Shown: one piece after another, positions 44,862 to 54,124 of the stretch | Layout of the letters: the number at the start of each line of letters is the position of its first letter | Position numbering within the stretch: the stretch's first letter is position 1 | DNA from: an uncultured Pirellulaceae bacterium | Lineage (GTDB): Bacteria; Planctomycetota; Planctomycetia; Pirellulales; Pirellulaceae | NCBI GenBank assembly: GCA_938084685.1 | Contig: CALKGE010000001.1 | Coordinates: 558,001 to 622,000 of the forward strand | DNA: 64,000 nucleotides | Reading direction: 5' to 3' | The notes under the pieces: generated by a model | The model's database searches: none | What the model was told of the DNA's origin: nothing | What the model saw: the letters and a program-made list of their open reading frames with translations, nothing else | Program-made: the position numbers and the translations under genes

Positions 44862-47312
44862 ATGACTATGCGCATCCTGCAGTTTCAAAGTAAATCACTT
44901 TGTTTCCGTGTACATCTGGCATCCGTTCTACTAGTGATGCTGTTGCTGGGAGTGAGTGGGTGTTCGGACAAGTCGGACAGTAACAGCACATCTACTTCCC
45001 AGGAGAGTGCAGCCACGCAGACCGGTGATCCCCAGGAGAGTTCCGCACAGCCTGCGGAAGAACCCGTTGAAGAGCCGGCCGAGGAGCCAGTTGAAGAACC
45101 GGTTGAAGAACCTGCTGAGGAAGAAGCGTATAAGACTCTTGCTCCGATGACGTTGCAGGGTGATCCGGTAGAACGCGACGGAATCGATTGGACGTTTTGG
45201 CGTGGGCCTGGATCCAACGGAATGTCTCCCGAGACCGGATTGGTTGACAACTGGAATCCCGACGGTGGTCCGGGGAGCAACGTCAGCTGGAAGCGAACAG
45301 ACCTGGGCGGCCGAAGTACGCCTGTCATCATGAATGGTCGGCTGTATATGTTGTGCCGAGCGGAGCGTGAGAGTTCGCGTGAACGTGAACAGGTGGTTTG
45401 CCTGAACGCGGCTACCGGTGAAACAATCTGGACCAACGTCTTTAACGTCTGGCTCTCTGATGTACCGGATACTCGGGTCGGCTGGAGTAATGTCACAGCG
45501 GATCCAACTACAGGTAATATTTACGCCTTGGGTGTTTGCGGATTTTTCCAATGCATTAATGGTGAAACAGGTGAAACGATCTGGTCAGTACCATTGCACG
45601 AGCGTTTTGGTTTGTTGAGTACCTACGGTGGCCGAACCAATACACCTGTCATCGTCGATAATCAGGTGATTATCAGCTCGATCGTCATTGGTTGGGGTGA
45701 GATGGCAAAACCGGCTCATCGATTTATTTCGTTTGACAAAGCAACCGGTGAAGTGATCTGGTTCAATGGCACGCGACCGTTGCCATACGACACCACTTAC
45801 AGCACTCCTACCGTAACCGCACTGGGCGGTCAGAAGTCGATTGTCTTTGGATCCGGGGATGGCGCAGTCTGGGCTCTGCAACCTCGCACCGGTAACCACA
45901 TCTGGCAGTACAAGTTCTCACGCCGTGGATTGAACGTATCCCCTCTGGTTGTGGGAGATAAAGTGTTCAGTGGTCATAGCGAAGAAAACGTTGTTGGTAC
46001 TTCGATGGGAGCTGTGGTTGCCATTGATGCCACGGGCAATGGTGATGTCACCAAATCACATGAACTTTGGAAGTACGAAGAAGTCATGATGGGAAAATCT
46101 TCACCAATTGCGATCGGCAACCGGCTTTACTGCTTTGATGACCGGGCCAAGGTCTACGTTTACGACACGGAAACCGGCGACCAGATCGGGCGGAGACTGG
46201 CCTTGGGTCGAGTGATGCGCGGTAGCCCTCTGTATGCGGATGGAAAAATCTATGCAGTTGGTAATTCCGGTAACTGGGCCATTTTCCAACCTGATGAAGA
46301 CGAAGGTTTGATAAAGATCGCCGAAGGCCAACTGCCAAATAGTGAAACGATGGATGCTTCACCGGTTGTTTCCCACGGTCGAATCTACCTGGAAACCACC
46401 GGCGGTTTGTACTGTGTAGAGGATATGGAGAAGACGTCTGCTGTTGCCAAGGGTGTTCTGCAGCCGGAAGAATCTGCAGCCGAGGATGCCATCGCGGCTC
46501 ATGTTCAAGTTGTCCCTGCCGATGCATTGATTCGCCCCGGGCAGTCTCAGGAATATAAAGTACTGCTGTACAACGCAGCCGGTCAGCTGATCGGTTCTGC
46601 CGAGAATGCGGAATTATCGGTTGATGCTTATGGCGCAATGGAAGGTAATACATTTAATTCTTCAGCAGATGCCGCTCATGTTGCAGCCTACGTGACTGCG
46701 ACCGTGGGTGAGCTTTCAGGCCGAGCTCGGGTTCGTATCGTGCCAGATCTTCCCTGGAGCTTTGATTTTGATGACCTGACAGCTCCACCAATCACCTGGG
46801 TTGGTGCTCGATATCGTCACGTGGTCCGCGAAGTGGATGGAAGTAATGCCATGGTGAAAATTACCACGATTCCCAAGGGAACGCGAAGTCGATCCTGGAT
46901 GGGGCATTCGGATCTTTCAAATTACACGATCCAGGCAGACGTCAAAGGTGCTCGCGCCAACGACAAACTTCCTGATATCGGTTTGACAGGTCAGGGGTAC
47001 TGCCTGGATATGCAGGGTGAAAGCCAGCGACTTCAAATTCGTACCTGGGTTCCCCAGGAACGTATGGCAAAGACTCTTGATTTTGCCTGGAAAGAAGACC
47101 AATGGTACACCATGAAATTCCGCGTAGCTGTGGAAGACGGAAAGGCTGTTTTACGAGCGAAAGTTTGGGAAAAGGGTTCGGACGAGCCTGCTCAGTGGAT
47201 GCTCGAAGCGGTCGATGAGGTACCCGTGACTCAAGGTAGTCCCGGACTGTACGGTAATGCGAAAGATGCTGAGATCTATCTGGATAATATTACCGTAACC
47301 GCCAACGAATAA
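44862..47312 (+). CDS. PQQ-like beta-propeller lipoprotein with C-terminal lectin-like domain
   Basis: 816 residues. A lipoprotein signal ends in LGVSGC (lipobox Cys near residue 34). A Ser/Thr-rich linker then leads into an unusual EEPVEEPAEEPVEEP run (about 65-88). The propeller (about 105-550) has repeated ATGE-I-W motifs (NAATGETIW, NGETGETIW, DKATGEVIW, DTETGDQIG). The last 190 residues resemble a concanavalin-like (DUF1080-type) fold. It likely binds or hydrolyses sugars at the cell surface; no catalytic quinone residues are certain. Followed by a second PQQ lipoprotein 91 bases on. Confidence 0.85.
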   Translation: MTMRILQFQSKSLCFRVHLASVLLVMLLLGVSGCSDKSDSNSTSTSQESAATQTGDPQESSAQPAEEPVEEPAEEPVEEPVEEPAEEEAYKTLAPMTLQGDPVERDGIDWTFWRGPGSNGMSPETGLVDNWNPDGGPGSNVSWKRTDLGGRSTPVIMNGRLYMLCRAERESSREREQVVCLNAATGETIWTNVFNVWLSDVPDTRVGWSNVTADPTTGNIYALGVCGFFQCINGETGETIWSVPLHERFGLLSTYGGRTNTPVIVDNQVIISSIVIGWGEMAKPAHRFISFDKATGEVIWFNGTRPLPYDTTYSTPTVTALGGQKSIVFGSGDGAVWALQPRTGNHIWQYKFSRRGLNVSPLVVGDKVFSGHSEENVVGTSMGAVVAIDATGNGDVTKSHELWKYEEVMMGKSSPIAIGNRLYCFDDRAKVYVYDTETGDQIGRRLALGRVMRGSPLYADGKIYAVGNSGNWAIFQPDEDEGLIKIAEGQLPNSETMDASPVVSHGRIYLETTGGLYCVEDMEKTSAVAKGVLQPEESAAEDAIAAHVQVVPADALIRPGQSQEYKVLLYNAAGQLIGSAENAELSVDAYGAMEGNTFNSSADAAHVAAYVTATVGELSGRARVRIVPDLPWSFDFDDLTAPPITWVGARYRHVVREVDGSNAMVKITTIPKGTRSRSWMGHSDLSNYTIQADVKGARANDKLPDIGLTGQGYCLDMQGESQRLQIRTWVPQERMAKTLDFAWKEDQWYTMKFRVAVEDGKAVLRAKVWEKGSDEPAQWMLEAVDEVPVTQGSPGLYGNAKDAEIYLDNITVTANE

Positions 47313-47403
47313 AACGAAGTTAGAATAAAGATTGAAATGATCGAGCTGATTAGATTGAGGTCCCGTTCAGCTCGGGAAGGAATCTGGACCGGAGAATAGA
47401 GAC

Positions 47404-49491
47404 ATGAGAAACGTAAGAGTGATCGGACTGTTAACCCTCTGCTTCTTGCTGGGGTTATTCACCGTAGCAACCATCTCAGGTTGTTCGGAGAAGAAAGATT
47501 CCGGCGAACCTCAGCCCGTAAGTGGTGATCTTGCTCAGGAAGTAGCCGCGGATCCAGCTGAAGAACCAGCTGAAGAACCTGCCGAGGAGAATGCTGCGGA
47601 TCTGTTTAATTTTGAATTAGATGATCAAGGTAATCCTGTTATCGTGGCCGGTGATTGGAACCAGTGGGGAGGTACCTCCTATCGAAATAACACTCCTGTA
47701 GGTACAGGAATTCCCACGTCCTGGAATGTCGGACGTCGTGATCGTGAGACAGGCGAGTGGACAGGTCAGGAAAATATCAAATGGGTTTCTGGCGTTGGAA
47801 GTCAAACGTACGGCAACCCTGTTGTAGCCAGTGGCAAATTGTTAGTGGGAACCAATAACAGTGGTGGTTATCTGGCTCGGTATCCTTCCGGCACGGACTT
47901 GGGCGTGTTGCTCTGTTTTGACGAGCAAACGGGTGAATTTCTCTGGCAGCATTCCAGCGAAAAACTTCCTACAGGTCGTGTCCATGACTGGCCGTTGCAG
48001 GGTATTTGCAGTGCCCCTTATGTAGAAGGTGACCGTGTCTGGTTTGTTTCCAGTCGAGGACGTGTGGTCTGTGTTGATGCCGATGGTTATCACGACGGCA
48101 CCGATGATGGTGAAATCACTAACGAACGAGCACGACTGTTTGACATTCGAGTCAATGAGGATCCAGCTATCGATCAGGTCGCTCCGGCTGTCGCTGCTCT
48201 GGATGAAGGGAATGTCAATGAAACGTTGCGAACAGCTGCCGCCAAGGCCGCATTTGAATTTCCGGAAGAAGTAAGCGTGGCGACGGACACCGCCGGTAAG
48301 AAATGGACGATTACCGCTACGGTCAATGGTGAAGAGAGGACAGTAATTGCCCAGATCATGGGACCAAAACTGAGTGTTTTCAAAATTGTCACTACATCGG
48401 ATACGGAAGAAGCTGATACGCTTTGGGAATTTGACATGATGGGCAGTCTCGAAGTTTCACAGCACAACATGTGCTCCTGTTCGATCACTGCACTTGGTGA
48501 CTTGTTGTTCATCAACACGTCCAATGGTCTCGATGAGTCCCATATCAACCTGCCTTCTCCAGATGCTCCCAGCTTCATTGCGATGGACAAGAATACGGGA
48601 GAAGTATACTGGACCGACAAATCGCCATTCGACAATATTCTGCACGGGCAGTGGTCATCGCCAGCTGTTGGGCTGCTGGATGGTGTTCCTCAGGCCATTT
48701 TTGCTGGAGGCGATGGTTGGGTTTACAGCTTCAAAGCTGATAAAGGAACAGATGGCGCTCCAGAGCTGCTCTGGAAGTTTGATGCCAACCCTAAGACCAG
48801 TAAATGGATTCTGGGTGGTCGTGGAACTCGTAACAATATCATCGCGACTCCGGTTATCTACGATGGTAAAGTCTACGTAGCTGTCGGGCAGGACCCGGAA
48901 CATGGTGAAGGAGAAGGCCATCTGTGGTGTATTGATCCTGCCAAGCGAGGAAATGTCAGCCCGGAATTGGCGATCGATGTTGAGACTGGCGAGGAAATTC
49001 CTCATCAGCGGCTGCAGGCTGTGATCGAAGAGGACGGGCAGGTTGCGCGTGATAATGAAAACTCGGCAGTTATCTGGCACTACAGTGTGAATGACGCGAA
49101 TGGCGATGGTGAGATCACCTTCGAAGAACAAATGCATCGAAGCACTGGAACGGTCTGTATTAAAGATGACCTGCTTTACATTGCAGACTTCAGCGGTCTG
49201 TTCCACTGTCTGGATGCCCAGACCGGCGAAGTTCATTTCACGTATGACATGTTTGCTGCGGCTTGGGGATCACCTCTGATCGTTGATGGCCATGTCTATA
49301 TCGGGGATGAAGATGGGGATATCGCTATCTTCGAATTGAGTGCAGATGCCCAAACGCCCATTGAAGAGGTTTATATGGGTAACTCGGTTTACTCCACGCC
49401 TATCGTTGCCAATGGAACTTTGTTTATTGCAAATAAAACACATGTCTTTGCAATTGCAACACAAGGTGAAGCTGAAGCAGCTGCAGAGTAG
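47404..49491 (+). CDS. PQQ-like beta-propeller lipoprotein with EF-hand loop
   Basis: 695 residues. The lipobox is TISGC (Cys near 27). A DPAEEPAEEPAEE spacer repeats the style of the upstream gene. The propeller shows DEQTGEFLW, DKNTGEVYW and DAQTGEVHF blades. At residues 564-575 there is a full EF-hand loop, DANGDGEITFEE, and a looser Asp-rich segment (DADGYHDGTDDGEI) near 220. Calcium binding is therefore likely. It ends at a strong terminator. Together with the previous gene it forms a two-gene surface unit. Confidence 0.85.
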   Translation: MRNVRVIGLLTLCFLLGLFTVATISGCSEKKDSGEPQPVSGDLAQEVAADPAEEPAEEPAEENAADLFNFELDDQGNPVIVAGDWNQWGGTSYRNNTPVGTGIPTSWNVGRRDRETGEWTGQENIKWVSGVGSQTYGNPVVASGKLLVGTNNSGGYLARYPSGTDLGVLLCFDEQTGEFLWQHSSEKLPTGRVHDWPLQGICSAPYVEGDRVWFVSSRGRVVCVDADGYHDGTDDGEITNERARLFDIRVNEDPAIDQVAPAVAALDEGNVNETLRTAAAKAAFEFPEEVSVATDTAGKKWTITATVNGEERTVIAQIMGPKLSVFKIVTTSDTEEADTLWEFDMMGSLEVSQHNMCSCSITALGDLLFINTSNGLDESHINLPSPDAPSFIAMDKNTGEVYWTDKSPFDNILHGQWSSPAVGLLDGVPQAIFAGGDGWVYSFKADKGTDGAPELLWKFDANPKTSKWILGGRGTRNNIIATPVIYDGKVYVAVGQDPEHGEGEGHLWCIDPAKRGNVSPELAIDVETGEEIPHQRLQAVIEEDGQVARDNENSAVIWHYSVNDANGDGEITFEEQMHRSTGTVCIKDDLLYIADFSGLFHCLDAQTGEVHFTYDMFAAAWGSPLIVDGHVYIGDEDGDIAIFELSADAQTPIEEVYMGNSVYSTPIVANGTLFIANKTHVFAIATQGEAEAAAE

Positions 49492-49525
49492 TCTGCTTGG
49501 CACCATTTTTATAAGACGTAAAAGA

Positions 49526-49562
49526 AGCGTGGTCGCCCGCTGATGGGCGACCACGCTCTTTT
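49526..49562 (+). terminator. Strong intrinsic terminator after PQQ genes
   Basis: A perfect 13-base stem (49526-49538 with 49545-49557), a 6-base loop GCTGAT and a CTTTT tail. It also faces the end of the H1-like gene on the other strand. Confidence 0.85.
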
Positions 49563-49585
49563 AATTGAGTATTCGTTGCAGGTTG

Positions 49586-50056
49586 CTATTCGTTCTCTAC
49601 TTCGATTTCTTCTTTGCGTTTTAGCAGGAAGTGGGGAGATTTCTTGCTCAGCGCTTCTACTTTCGCTTCCGCTTCTTTCTTTTCGTGATATTCGAATCTG
49701 GCTACCGGTTTCATCGTGGAACTGAAGACGACCCAGAACAATTTTTTTATAATTTGCTTTCGTCGTCGCCGCGTTCTTTTCTTTGGAGCGGCAGCTTCAG
49801 TGGCCGTTGTTGCTTTGACAGCAGCTTTTTTCTTTGCCGTCTTCCTGGTAGCGGCTTTCTTTTTTACTGCTTTTTTGGGAGCAGCTTTCTTACTAACGGC
49901 CTTTTTCTTAGTCGTTGTTTTCTTTGCCGTCTTCTTTGCGGTGGCCTTCTTCTTTACTGCCTTTTTCTTCGCTGCGGCCTTTTTAGGGGGAGCAGCCTTC
50001 TTTTTAGCTACCTTTTTCTTGGCTGCTTTCTTTTTAGCACCCTTCTTCTTAGCCAT
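49586..50056 (-). CDS. Histone H1-like lysine/alanine-rich protein with small C-terminal domain
   Basis: 156 residues. The first ~90 are built of AKKK, KKAA and AKKTA units, as in eukaryotic H1 tails and bacterial Hc1/AlgP-like proteins, so DNA binding is probable. A TRRRRKQ link leads to a compact C-terminal part (about 100-150: KKLFWVVFSSTMKPVARFEYHEKKEAEAKVEAL). The last part resembles a small domain I recall in planctomycete proteins, but I cannot name it. The repeated codons (AAG/AAA, GCT/GCC) make the DNA low-complexity and invite slippage. Confidence 0.8.
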   Translation of the reverse strand: MAKKKGAKKKAAKKKVAKKKAAPPKKAAAKKKAVKKKATAKKTAKKTTTKKKAVSKKAAPKKAVKKKAATRKTAKKKAAVKATTATEAAAPKKRTRRRRKQIIKKLFWVVFSSTMKPVARFEYHEKKEAEAKVEALSKKSPHFLLKRKEEIEVENE

Positions 50057-50216
50057 GGGATTCCCGGGGTTTAAGACACGAAAAACCTACTTTCAGAGCA
50101 GATCCAGGGCAACGTCCGCGCAGTTTCCTGTTCGGGATTTGCCATTAACAAGTCTTATGATAGCGAATGAACATAACAAAAATCAAAGCCAGATAGCCTG
50201 GTTTGGGCTCATTTGG

Positions 50217-51266
50217 CTAATTGAGAGGTTGAATATCGTGTAATTTCTTCGATTTTCGCCGTAATTGCCCACAGGCTGCGTCAATGTCGTCTCCTTTTCT
50301 CTGACGAAACTGAACATTAATGTTGGCTTGCAACAGGATGTTACGAAATTCACTGATCGCTTTAGCGGAAGGGGTTTTGTAGGAGAGTCCGGCGACAGGA
50401 TTGTATGGAATGACGTTAAGCAGCGCATTACGCGGCTTCAGCAGTCTGGCCAATTCCCGAGCATGTTCCGGTCGATCGTTGATACCAGCCAACAGCACAT
50501 ATTCAAAAGTTAGCCGCCGGCCGCTGACTTCGAAATAACGGTCGGCAGCCTCCAGGATCTTTTTAATCCCGATATTTGAGTTTACAGGAACGATTTCGTC
50601 TCGAAGTGCATCATTCGGAGCATGCAGGGAAACGGCCAGATGGTAGCGGCAATTCAGCTCGGCCAGCCGGTCCATCGCCTTGGGTAAACCAACCGTGGAA
50701 ATGGTGATCCGTCTGGCGCTAATTCCCAGTCCGTCCTCAGCACTGGCTTGATCCAGGGCAGGTAACAACTGATCCAGATTGGCCAACGGCTCTCCCATGC
50801 CCATCACCACAATATGGCTAAGTCGTTCTTCTTCCGGCAACAGTCGCTGCAACCGCAGCATCTGTTCGATAATTTCGCCGGTTGTCAGATTACGGTCCAC
50901 GCCGTCGAGTCCGCTCGCGCAAAAGACACATCCCATGGCACATCCCACCTGAGTGCTGATACAGATGGTCCTGCGATTCTCTTCACGCAACAGAACGCAC
51001 TCGATGCGACCTCCGTCGGCCAGTTCCAGCAGTAGTTTTTCTGTTCCATCCTGGGATTGTTGATGTTGAACGACTGCGGTGGTCCAGAGCGTGAAGTCTT
51101 TGCTGAGTTGCTCGCGCAATGCTTTGGGCAGGTCGCTCATCTCTTCAAACGACCCAGCCCGGCCCTGATAAAGCCAGCGACGGATCTGTTTGGCTCGATA
51201 AGCCGGGAATTTCTGCTGGGCTAACCAGTCGCTGAGCGAATGGCTTGGGTCGAGTAGGTGAGTCAC
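50217..51266 (-). CDS. rlmN: 23S rRNA / tRNA (adenine-C2)-methyltransferase RlmN
   Basis: 349 residues. The radical SAM cluster is CxxxCxxC (Cys109, Cys113, Cys116 in CAMGCVFC), GMGEPLANLD follows, and the catalytic C-terminal Cys332 lies in DAACGQLRR. RlmN methylates A2503 of 23S rRNA and A37 of some tRNAs. Length and order are normal. It begins 6 bases after the end of the deoxyribosyltransferase-like gene, so they share a transcript. Confidence 0.96.
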   Translation of the reverse strand: MTHLLDPSHSLSDWLAQQKFPAYRAKQIRRWLYQGRAGSFEEMSDLPKALREQLSKDFTLWTTAVVQHQQSQDGTEKLLLELADGGRIECVLLREENRRTICISTQVGCAMGCVFCASGLDGVDRNLTTGEIIEQMLRLQRLLPEEERLSHIVVMGMGEPLANLDQLLPALDQASAEDGLGISARRITISTVGLPKAMDRLAELNCRYHLAVSLHAPNDALRDEIVPVNSNIGIKKILEAADRYFEVSGRRLTFEYVLLAGINDRPEHARELARLLKPRNALLNVIPYNPVAGLSYKTPSAKAISEFRNILLQANINVQFRQRKGDDIDAACGQLRRKSKKLHDIQPLN

Positions 51267-51272
51267 GATTAC

Positions 51273-51731
51273 TTAAATGTCTAAAGGATCGATGGAAGGA
51301 TTATGTTCGGCAAACAGGCGCTGGATCGTATTATCACGGAGTGCGTTCTGAAAGCTTTCCAGAGAATCGAATACCAGATGGCTGCAAAAGCGGATTACCC
51401 AATTGTGCGCCATGGGACTGATCGTGATGACAATTTTTCGGTTGCGATATGCTTCCCACATCTCGATCGCTGTCCCCATGGAGGCTTCCGGCGCAAAAGC
51501 AACCAGAACATCGATATCATCGCCACACATGTGATTGTGGTTATAAAACGTCTGTTTTCCCGTCGTCTCGTCATATTCGACAGAGCCGCCGTGACCCTGT
51601 AGAGGGTCATAGACTTCAGCATGCTCGAAGGATTCAAGGATCCATTCTGAAAGCAGTGTCCTGTAGTTTTGAGTGTGCAGTGACGGATCGCGCAGTGAGC
51701 CCTGCATGATTCCGGCAATAAAAAACTTCAT
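51273..51731 (-). CDS. Nucleoside 2-deoxyribosyltransferase-fold protein
   Basis: 152 residues starting MKFFIAGIMQGSLRDPS. The fold is suggested by an N-terminal strand-loop (FIAGIMQGS), DDIDVLVAFAPEASMGTAIEMWEAYRNRK (the Glu of GTAIEMW matches the usual catalytic position) and IVITISPM. Such enzymes swap or hydrolyse nucleobases on deoxyribose. I use ATG 51731, since the frame above it (to 52103) lacks homology and overlaps the M20 gene. It lies directly before rlmN. Confidence 0.72.
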   Translation of the reverse strand: MKFFIAGIMQGSLRDPSLHTQNYRTLLSEWILESFEHAEVYDPLQGHGGSVEYDETTGKQTFYNHNHMCGDDIDVLVAFAPEASMGTAIEMWEAYRNRKIVITISPMAHNWVIRFCSHLVFDSLESFQNALRDNTIQRLFAEHNPSIDPLDI

Positions 51732-51827
51732 TAATATTAGCCCTAAAGCAGCATCCAGATAATCTTCGTAAAATGAAGTGTCAGTACATCTTTTTAATCG
51801 ACTCAGCATTAATTCAAAAGGTATGAA

Positions 51828-53033
51828 ATGATGACCGCTATTCAGATTCCCAAAAGAACCAAGGCGCAAAAAGAGCTTCTGATTGCGCAAGTCATGGAGA
51901 TGATGGCTATTCCCGGTAAAAGTGGTGAAGAGCTGGAGATTGCTGAGTATATTCGTCAGCAATTGATTGAGGCTGGTGCAGACCCAAAGGCCATTCGAAC
52001 CGATACGGCCCATCGACGCACTCGGATCAAAGGCAACGTTGGAAATTTGATCTTTAAGTTGCAAGGGACCTATAGGGCTCCTCGCCGTATGCTGAGCGCT
52101 CATATGGACACGGTACCCATCTGTGAAGGGAGCCGTCCCAAGCGTACCGGGATGAAGGTGACGTCCGCAGATAAGTCGACAGGACTGGGAGCGGACAACC
52201 GGGGCGGATGCGGTGTGATTCTATCGGCGGCTCAGGAGATTCTTCGAAAAGGTTTACCCCATCCGCCGCTGACATTTACCTGGTTTGTTCAGGAAGAGGT
52301 CGGCTTGCAGGGTTCGCGTTACGCGACTGTCAGCCAATTTGGGAAGCCAGCGTTGGCGTTTAACTGGGATGGTGGCTCGCCGGTGAAGATGACGGTCGGG
52401 GCAACCGGTGGTTATCGAATGACAATCAAAGTTTCAGGCGTCGCAGCGCATGCCGGAGTCTGTCCCGAACGTGGTGTCAGTGCGATTGCAATAGCGGCTC
52501 TGGCGATCGCGGATTTACAGCAGAACGGATGGCATGGGGCTATCAAAAAGGGGAAGCAGACCGGGACCTCCAACGTCGGGATCATTCAGGGCGGGGATGC
52601 TACCAACGTGGTGACTGACTATGTGTATGTCAGGGCGGAAGCGAGGAGCCATCAGCCGAATTTCCGTAAGCGGATTGTCAGGGAGATTGAAAAGGCATTT
52701 GAACGTGCGGTACGAAAAGTAAAAAGTGTGGAAGGAGCACGCGGAAGTGTCGAAATCGACGGGTTCCTGGACTATGATTCTTTCAAACTAGGCGCAAAAG
52801 AACCCTGTGTTCAGATTGCATCGAGTGTCATCCGATCTTTGAATCATGAACCGGTACCTGCAATTGCTAATGGCGGTCTGGATGCCAACTGGATTACCAA
52901 GCACGGAGTTCCTACCGTTTCGATGGGCTGCGGGCAGCTCAATGCTCATATGGTGACTGAAACATTGAATTTAAGAGAATATCTGACTGCCTGTGATATC
53001 GGGCTGGCGATTGCTCTGGGAGCCGAGGCATAA
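51828..53033 (+). CDS. M20-family metallopeptidase, PepT-like
   Basis: 401 residues. Zinc motifs are SAHMDTVPI, GLGADNRGGCGV, VQEEVGLQGS and FNWDGG, with a bacterial exopeptidase dimerisation domain in between (VGATGGYRMTIKVSGVAAHAGVCPERGVSAI). It is like tripeptidase T, but distinct from the pepT gene at 36663. Substrate unknown. ATG 51828 is used; the ATG at 51831 is equally possible. Confidence 0.87.
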   Translation: MMTAIQIPKRTKAQKELLIAQVMEMMAIPGKSGEELEIAEYIRQQLIEAGADPKAIRTDTAHRRTRIKGNVGNLIFKLQGTYRAPRRMLSAHMDTVPICEGSRPKRTGMKVTSADKSTGLGADNRGGCGVILSAAQEILRKGLPHPPLTFTWFVQEEVGLQGSRYATVSQFGKPALAFNWDGGSPVKMTVGATGGYRMTIKVSGVAAHAGVCPERGVSAIAIAALAIADLQQNGWHGAIKKGKQTGTSNVGIIQGGDATNVVTDYVYVRAEARSHQPNFRKRIVREIEKAFERAVRKVKSVEGARGSVEIDGFLDYDSFKLGAKEPCVQIASSVIRSLNHEPVPAIANGGLDANWITKHGVPTVSMGCGQLNAHMVTETLNLREYLTACDIGLAIALGAEA

Positions 53034-53037
53034 TCTG

Positions 53038-53313
53038 ATGCAGCCTGATGATGAATTATGTCTCTGTTTTCACATTACAAAGCGTAAAATTACCAACTAC
53101 ATTCGCATCGAGAAACCTCGTCGAGTATCTCAGATTAGCGAATGCTTTGGTGCAGGAACGGGATGCGGCTGGTGTCGTCCGTTTTTGCAACGTTTGTTTG
53201 ATGAAGCCGGGCAGGATGATGGGGATTGCCAGAATAATCTGCCTGACAAAGAGGAGTATGGTCAGCTGCGCAAAAAATATATGGATGAAAAGAAACAACA
53301 GCGAAACTCCTGA
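53038..53313 (+). CDS. BFD-like [2Fe-2S]-binding protein
   Basis: 91 residues from ATG 53038, 4 bases after the M20 stop. The cysteine set C8, C10, C43 and C46 (CLC ... CGWC) is that of bacterioferritin-associated ferredoxin-type domains. In the best-known case the protein releases iron from bacterioferritin. The C-terminal 35 residues are charged and not part of the fold. No bacterioferritin gene is in the window. Confidence 0.82.
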   Translation: MQPDDELCLCFHITKRKITNYIRIEKPRRVSQISECFGAGTGCGWCRPFLQRLFDEAGQDDGDCQNNLPDKEEYGQLRKKYMDEKKQQRNS

Positions 53314-53410
53314 GGCCTGTTGAGTGTTTTATCCTTGGTGACAGCCCAGATACTTCAGAAGTCTAATAGACTGAATTCGGTTATTTGTTGATCGGCACCG
53401 GTGCACAGAT

Positions 53411-54124
53411 TTGAACGACCCCAATGATTCCAAGATCGATTATGCTGAATTGGACCCGGACGTCCGGCTGATGCTTCAGGTGCGCGACGACGATGCGGCT
53501 GCGTTCGAAGAGCTTGTTTCCCGCTATCAGGTGCGGTTGGTTTCAGTCTTTGAAAACATGGTAGGCCGCCGTAGCATGGCCGAGGATCTGGCCCAGGAAG
53601 TCTTTCTGCGAATTTACAGGGCTCGTAAACGCTACACCGCAGGTTCACGTTTCTCCACCTGGCTCTACCGGATCGCTCATAATGTGGCAAGTAACGCACG
53701 CCGCAGTCTTGCCAGACGAAAAGAAGTCAACGTAGTCGCCAGTTCCGATGGGGAGATGTCCGCTCAACCTCTGACGCATATGGTTCAGGAGGCAAGCGGC
53801 CTGATGCCGACCAGGCAGTTGGATCAAGTCGAGCGAGCTCAGATTGTGAGGGCGGCGATGGAGTCTCTGAACGAGCGTCAAAGGATGGCGCTGCTGCTTT
53901 CGAAGTTCGAAGGGATGAGCTATGAGGAAATCGCCAATTCGATGGAACTCAGTGTCTCGGCCATCAAGAGCCTGCTTTCCAGGGCCAGAGTGAATCTGAA
54001 GGACATCCTGTCCCCTTATATTCAGGAAGGTCTTCTTTCGGAATCTATAGGAGAATCGATGGAACAGGCTGGTGATCATCAGTCAGATGAAGGAAGGGAG
54101 AGGGATCATCATGGTGAAGTTTAA
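53411..54124 (+). CDS. ECF-type RNA polymerase sigma factor
   Basis: 237 residues. Region 2 is clear (AFEELVSRYQVRLVSVFENMVGRRSMAEDLAQEVFLRIYRARKRY), then FSTWLYRIAHNVA, and region 4 NERQRMALLLSKFEGMSYEEIANSMELSVSAIKSLLSRARVNL. No upstream ATG or GTG is in frame, so TTG 53411 is the likely start. A perfect 10-base palindrome (GCACCGGTGC, 53395-53404) sits just before it. The next gene, which overlaps by 14 bases, is the likely anti-sigma factor. Confidence 0.93.
   Translation: MNDPNDSKIDYAELDPDVRLMLQVRDDDAAAFEELVSRYQVRLVSVFENMVGRRSMAEDLAQEVFLRIYRARKRYTAGSRFSTWLYRIAHNVASNARRSLARRKEVNVVASSDGEMSAQPLTHMVQEASGLMPTRQLDQVERAQIVRAAMESLNERQRMALLLSKFEGMSYEEIANSMELSVSAIKSLLSRARVNLKDILSPYIQEGLLSESIGESMEQAGDHQSDEGRERDHHGEV

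Noticed and set aside
45040-45130. GAA/CCG-rich run in the PQQ lipoprotein taken as a possible CRISPR or DNA repeat
   Set aside because: It is an in-frame Glu-Pro protein spacer with irregular units and no spacers between repeats.
49631-50243. Long plus-strand open frames rich in Phe/Leu/Ala opposite the H1-like gene
   Set aside because: They are the antisense of Lys/Ala codon repeats. The minus-strand reading has a sensible start and a known protein type.
51732-52103. Upstream extension of the deoxyribosyltransferase-like protein
   Set aside because: It would overlap the start of the M20 gene on the other strand, and the fold begins at ATG 51731.
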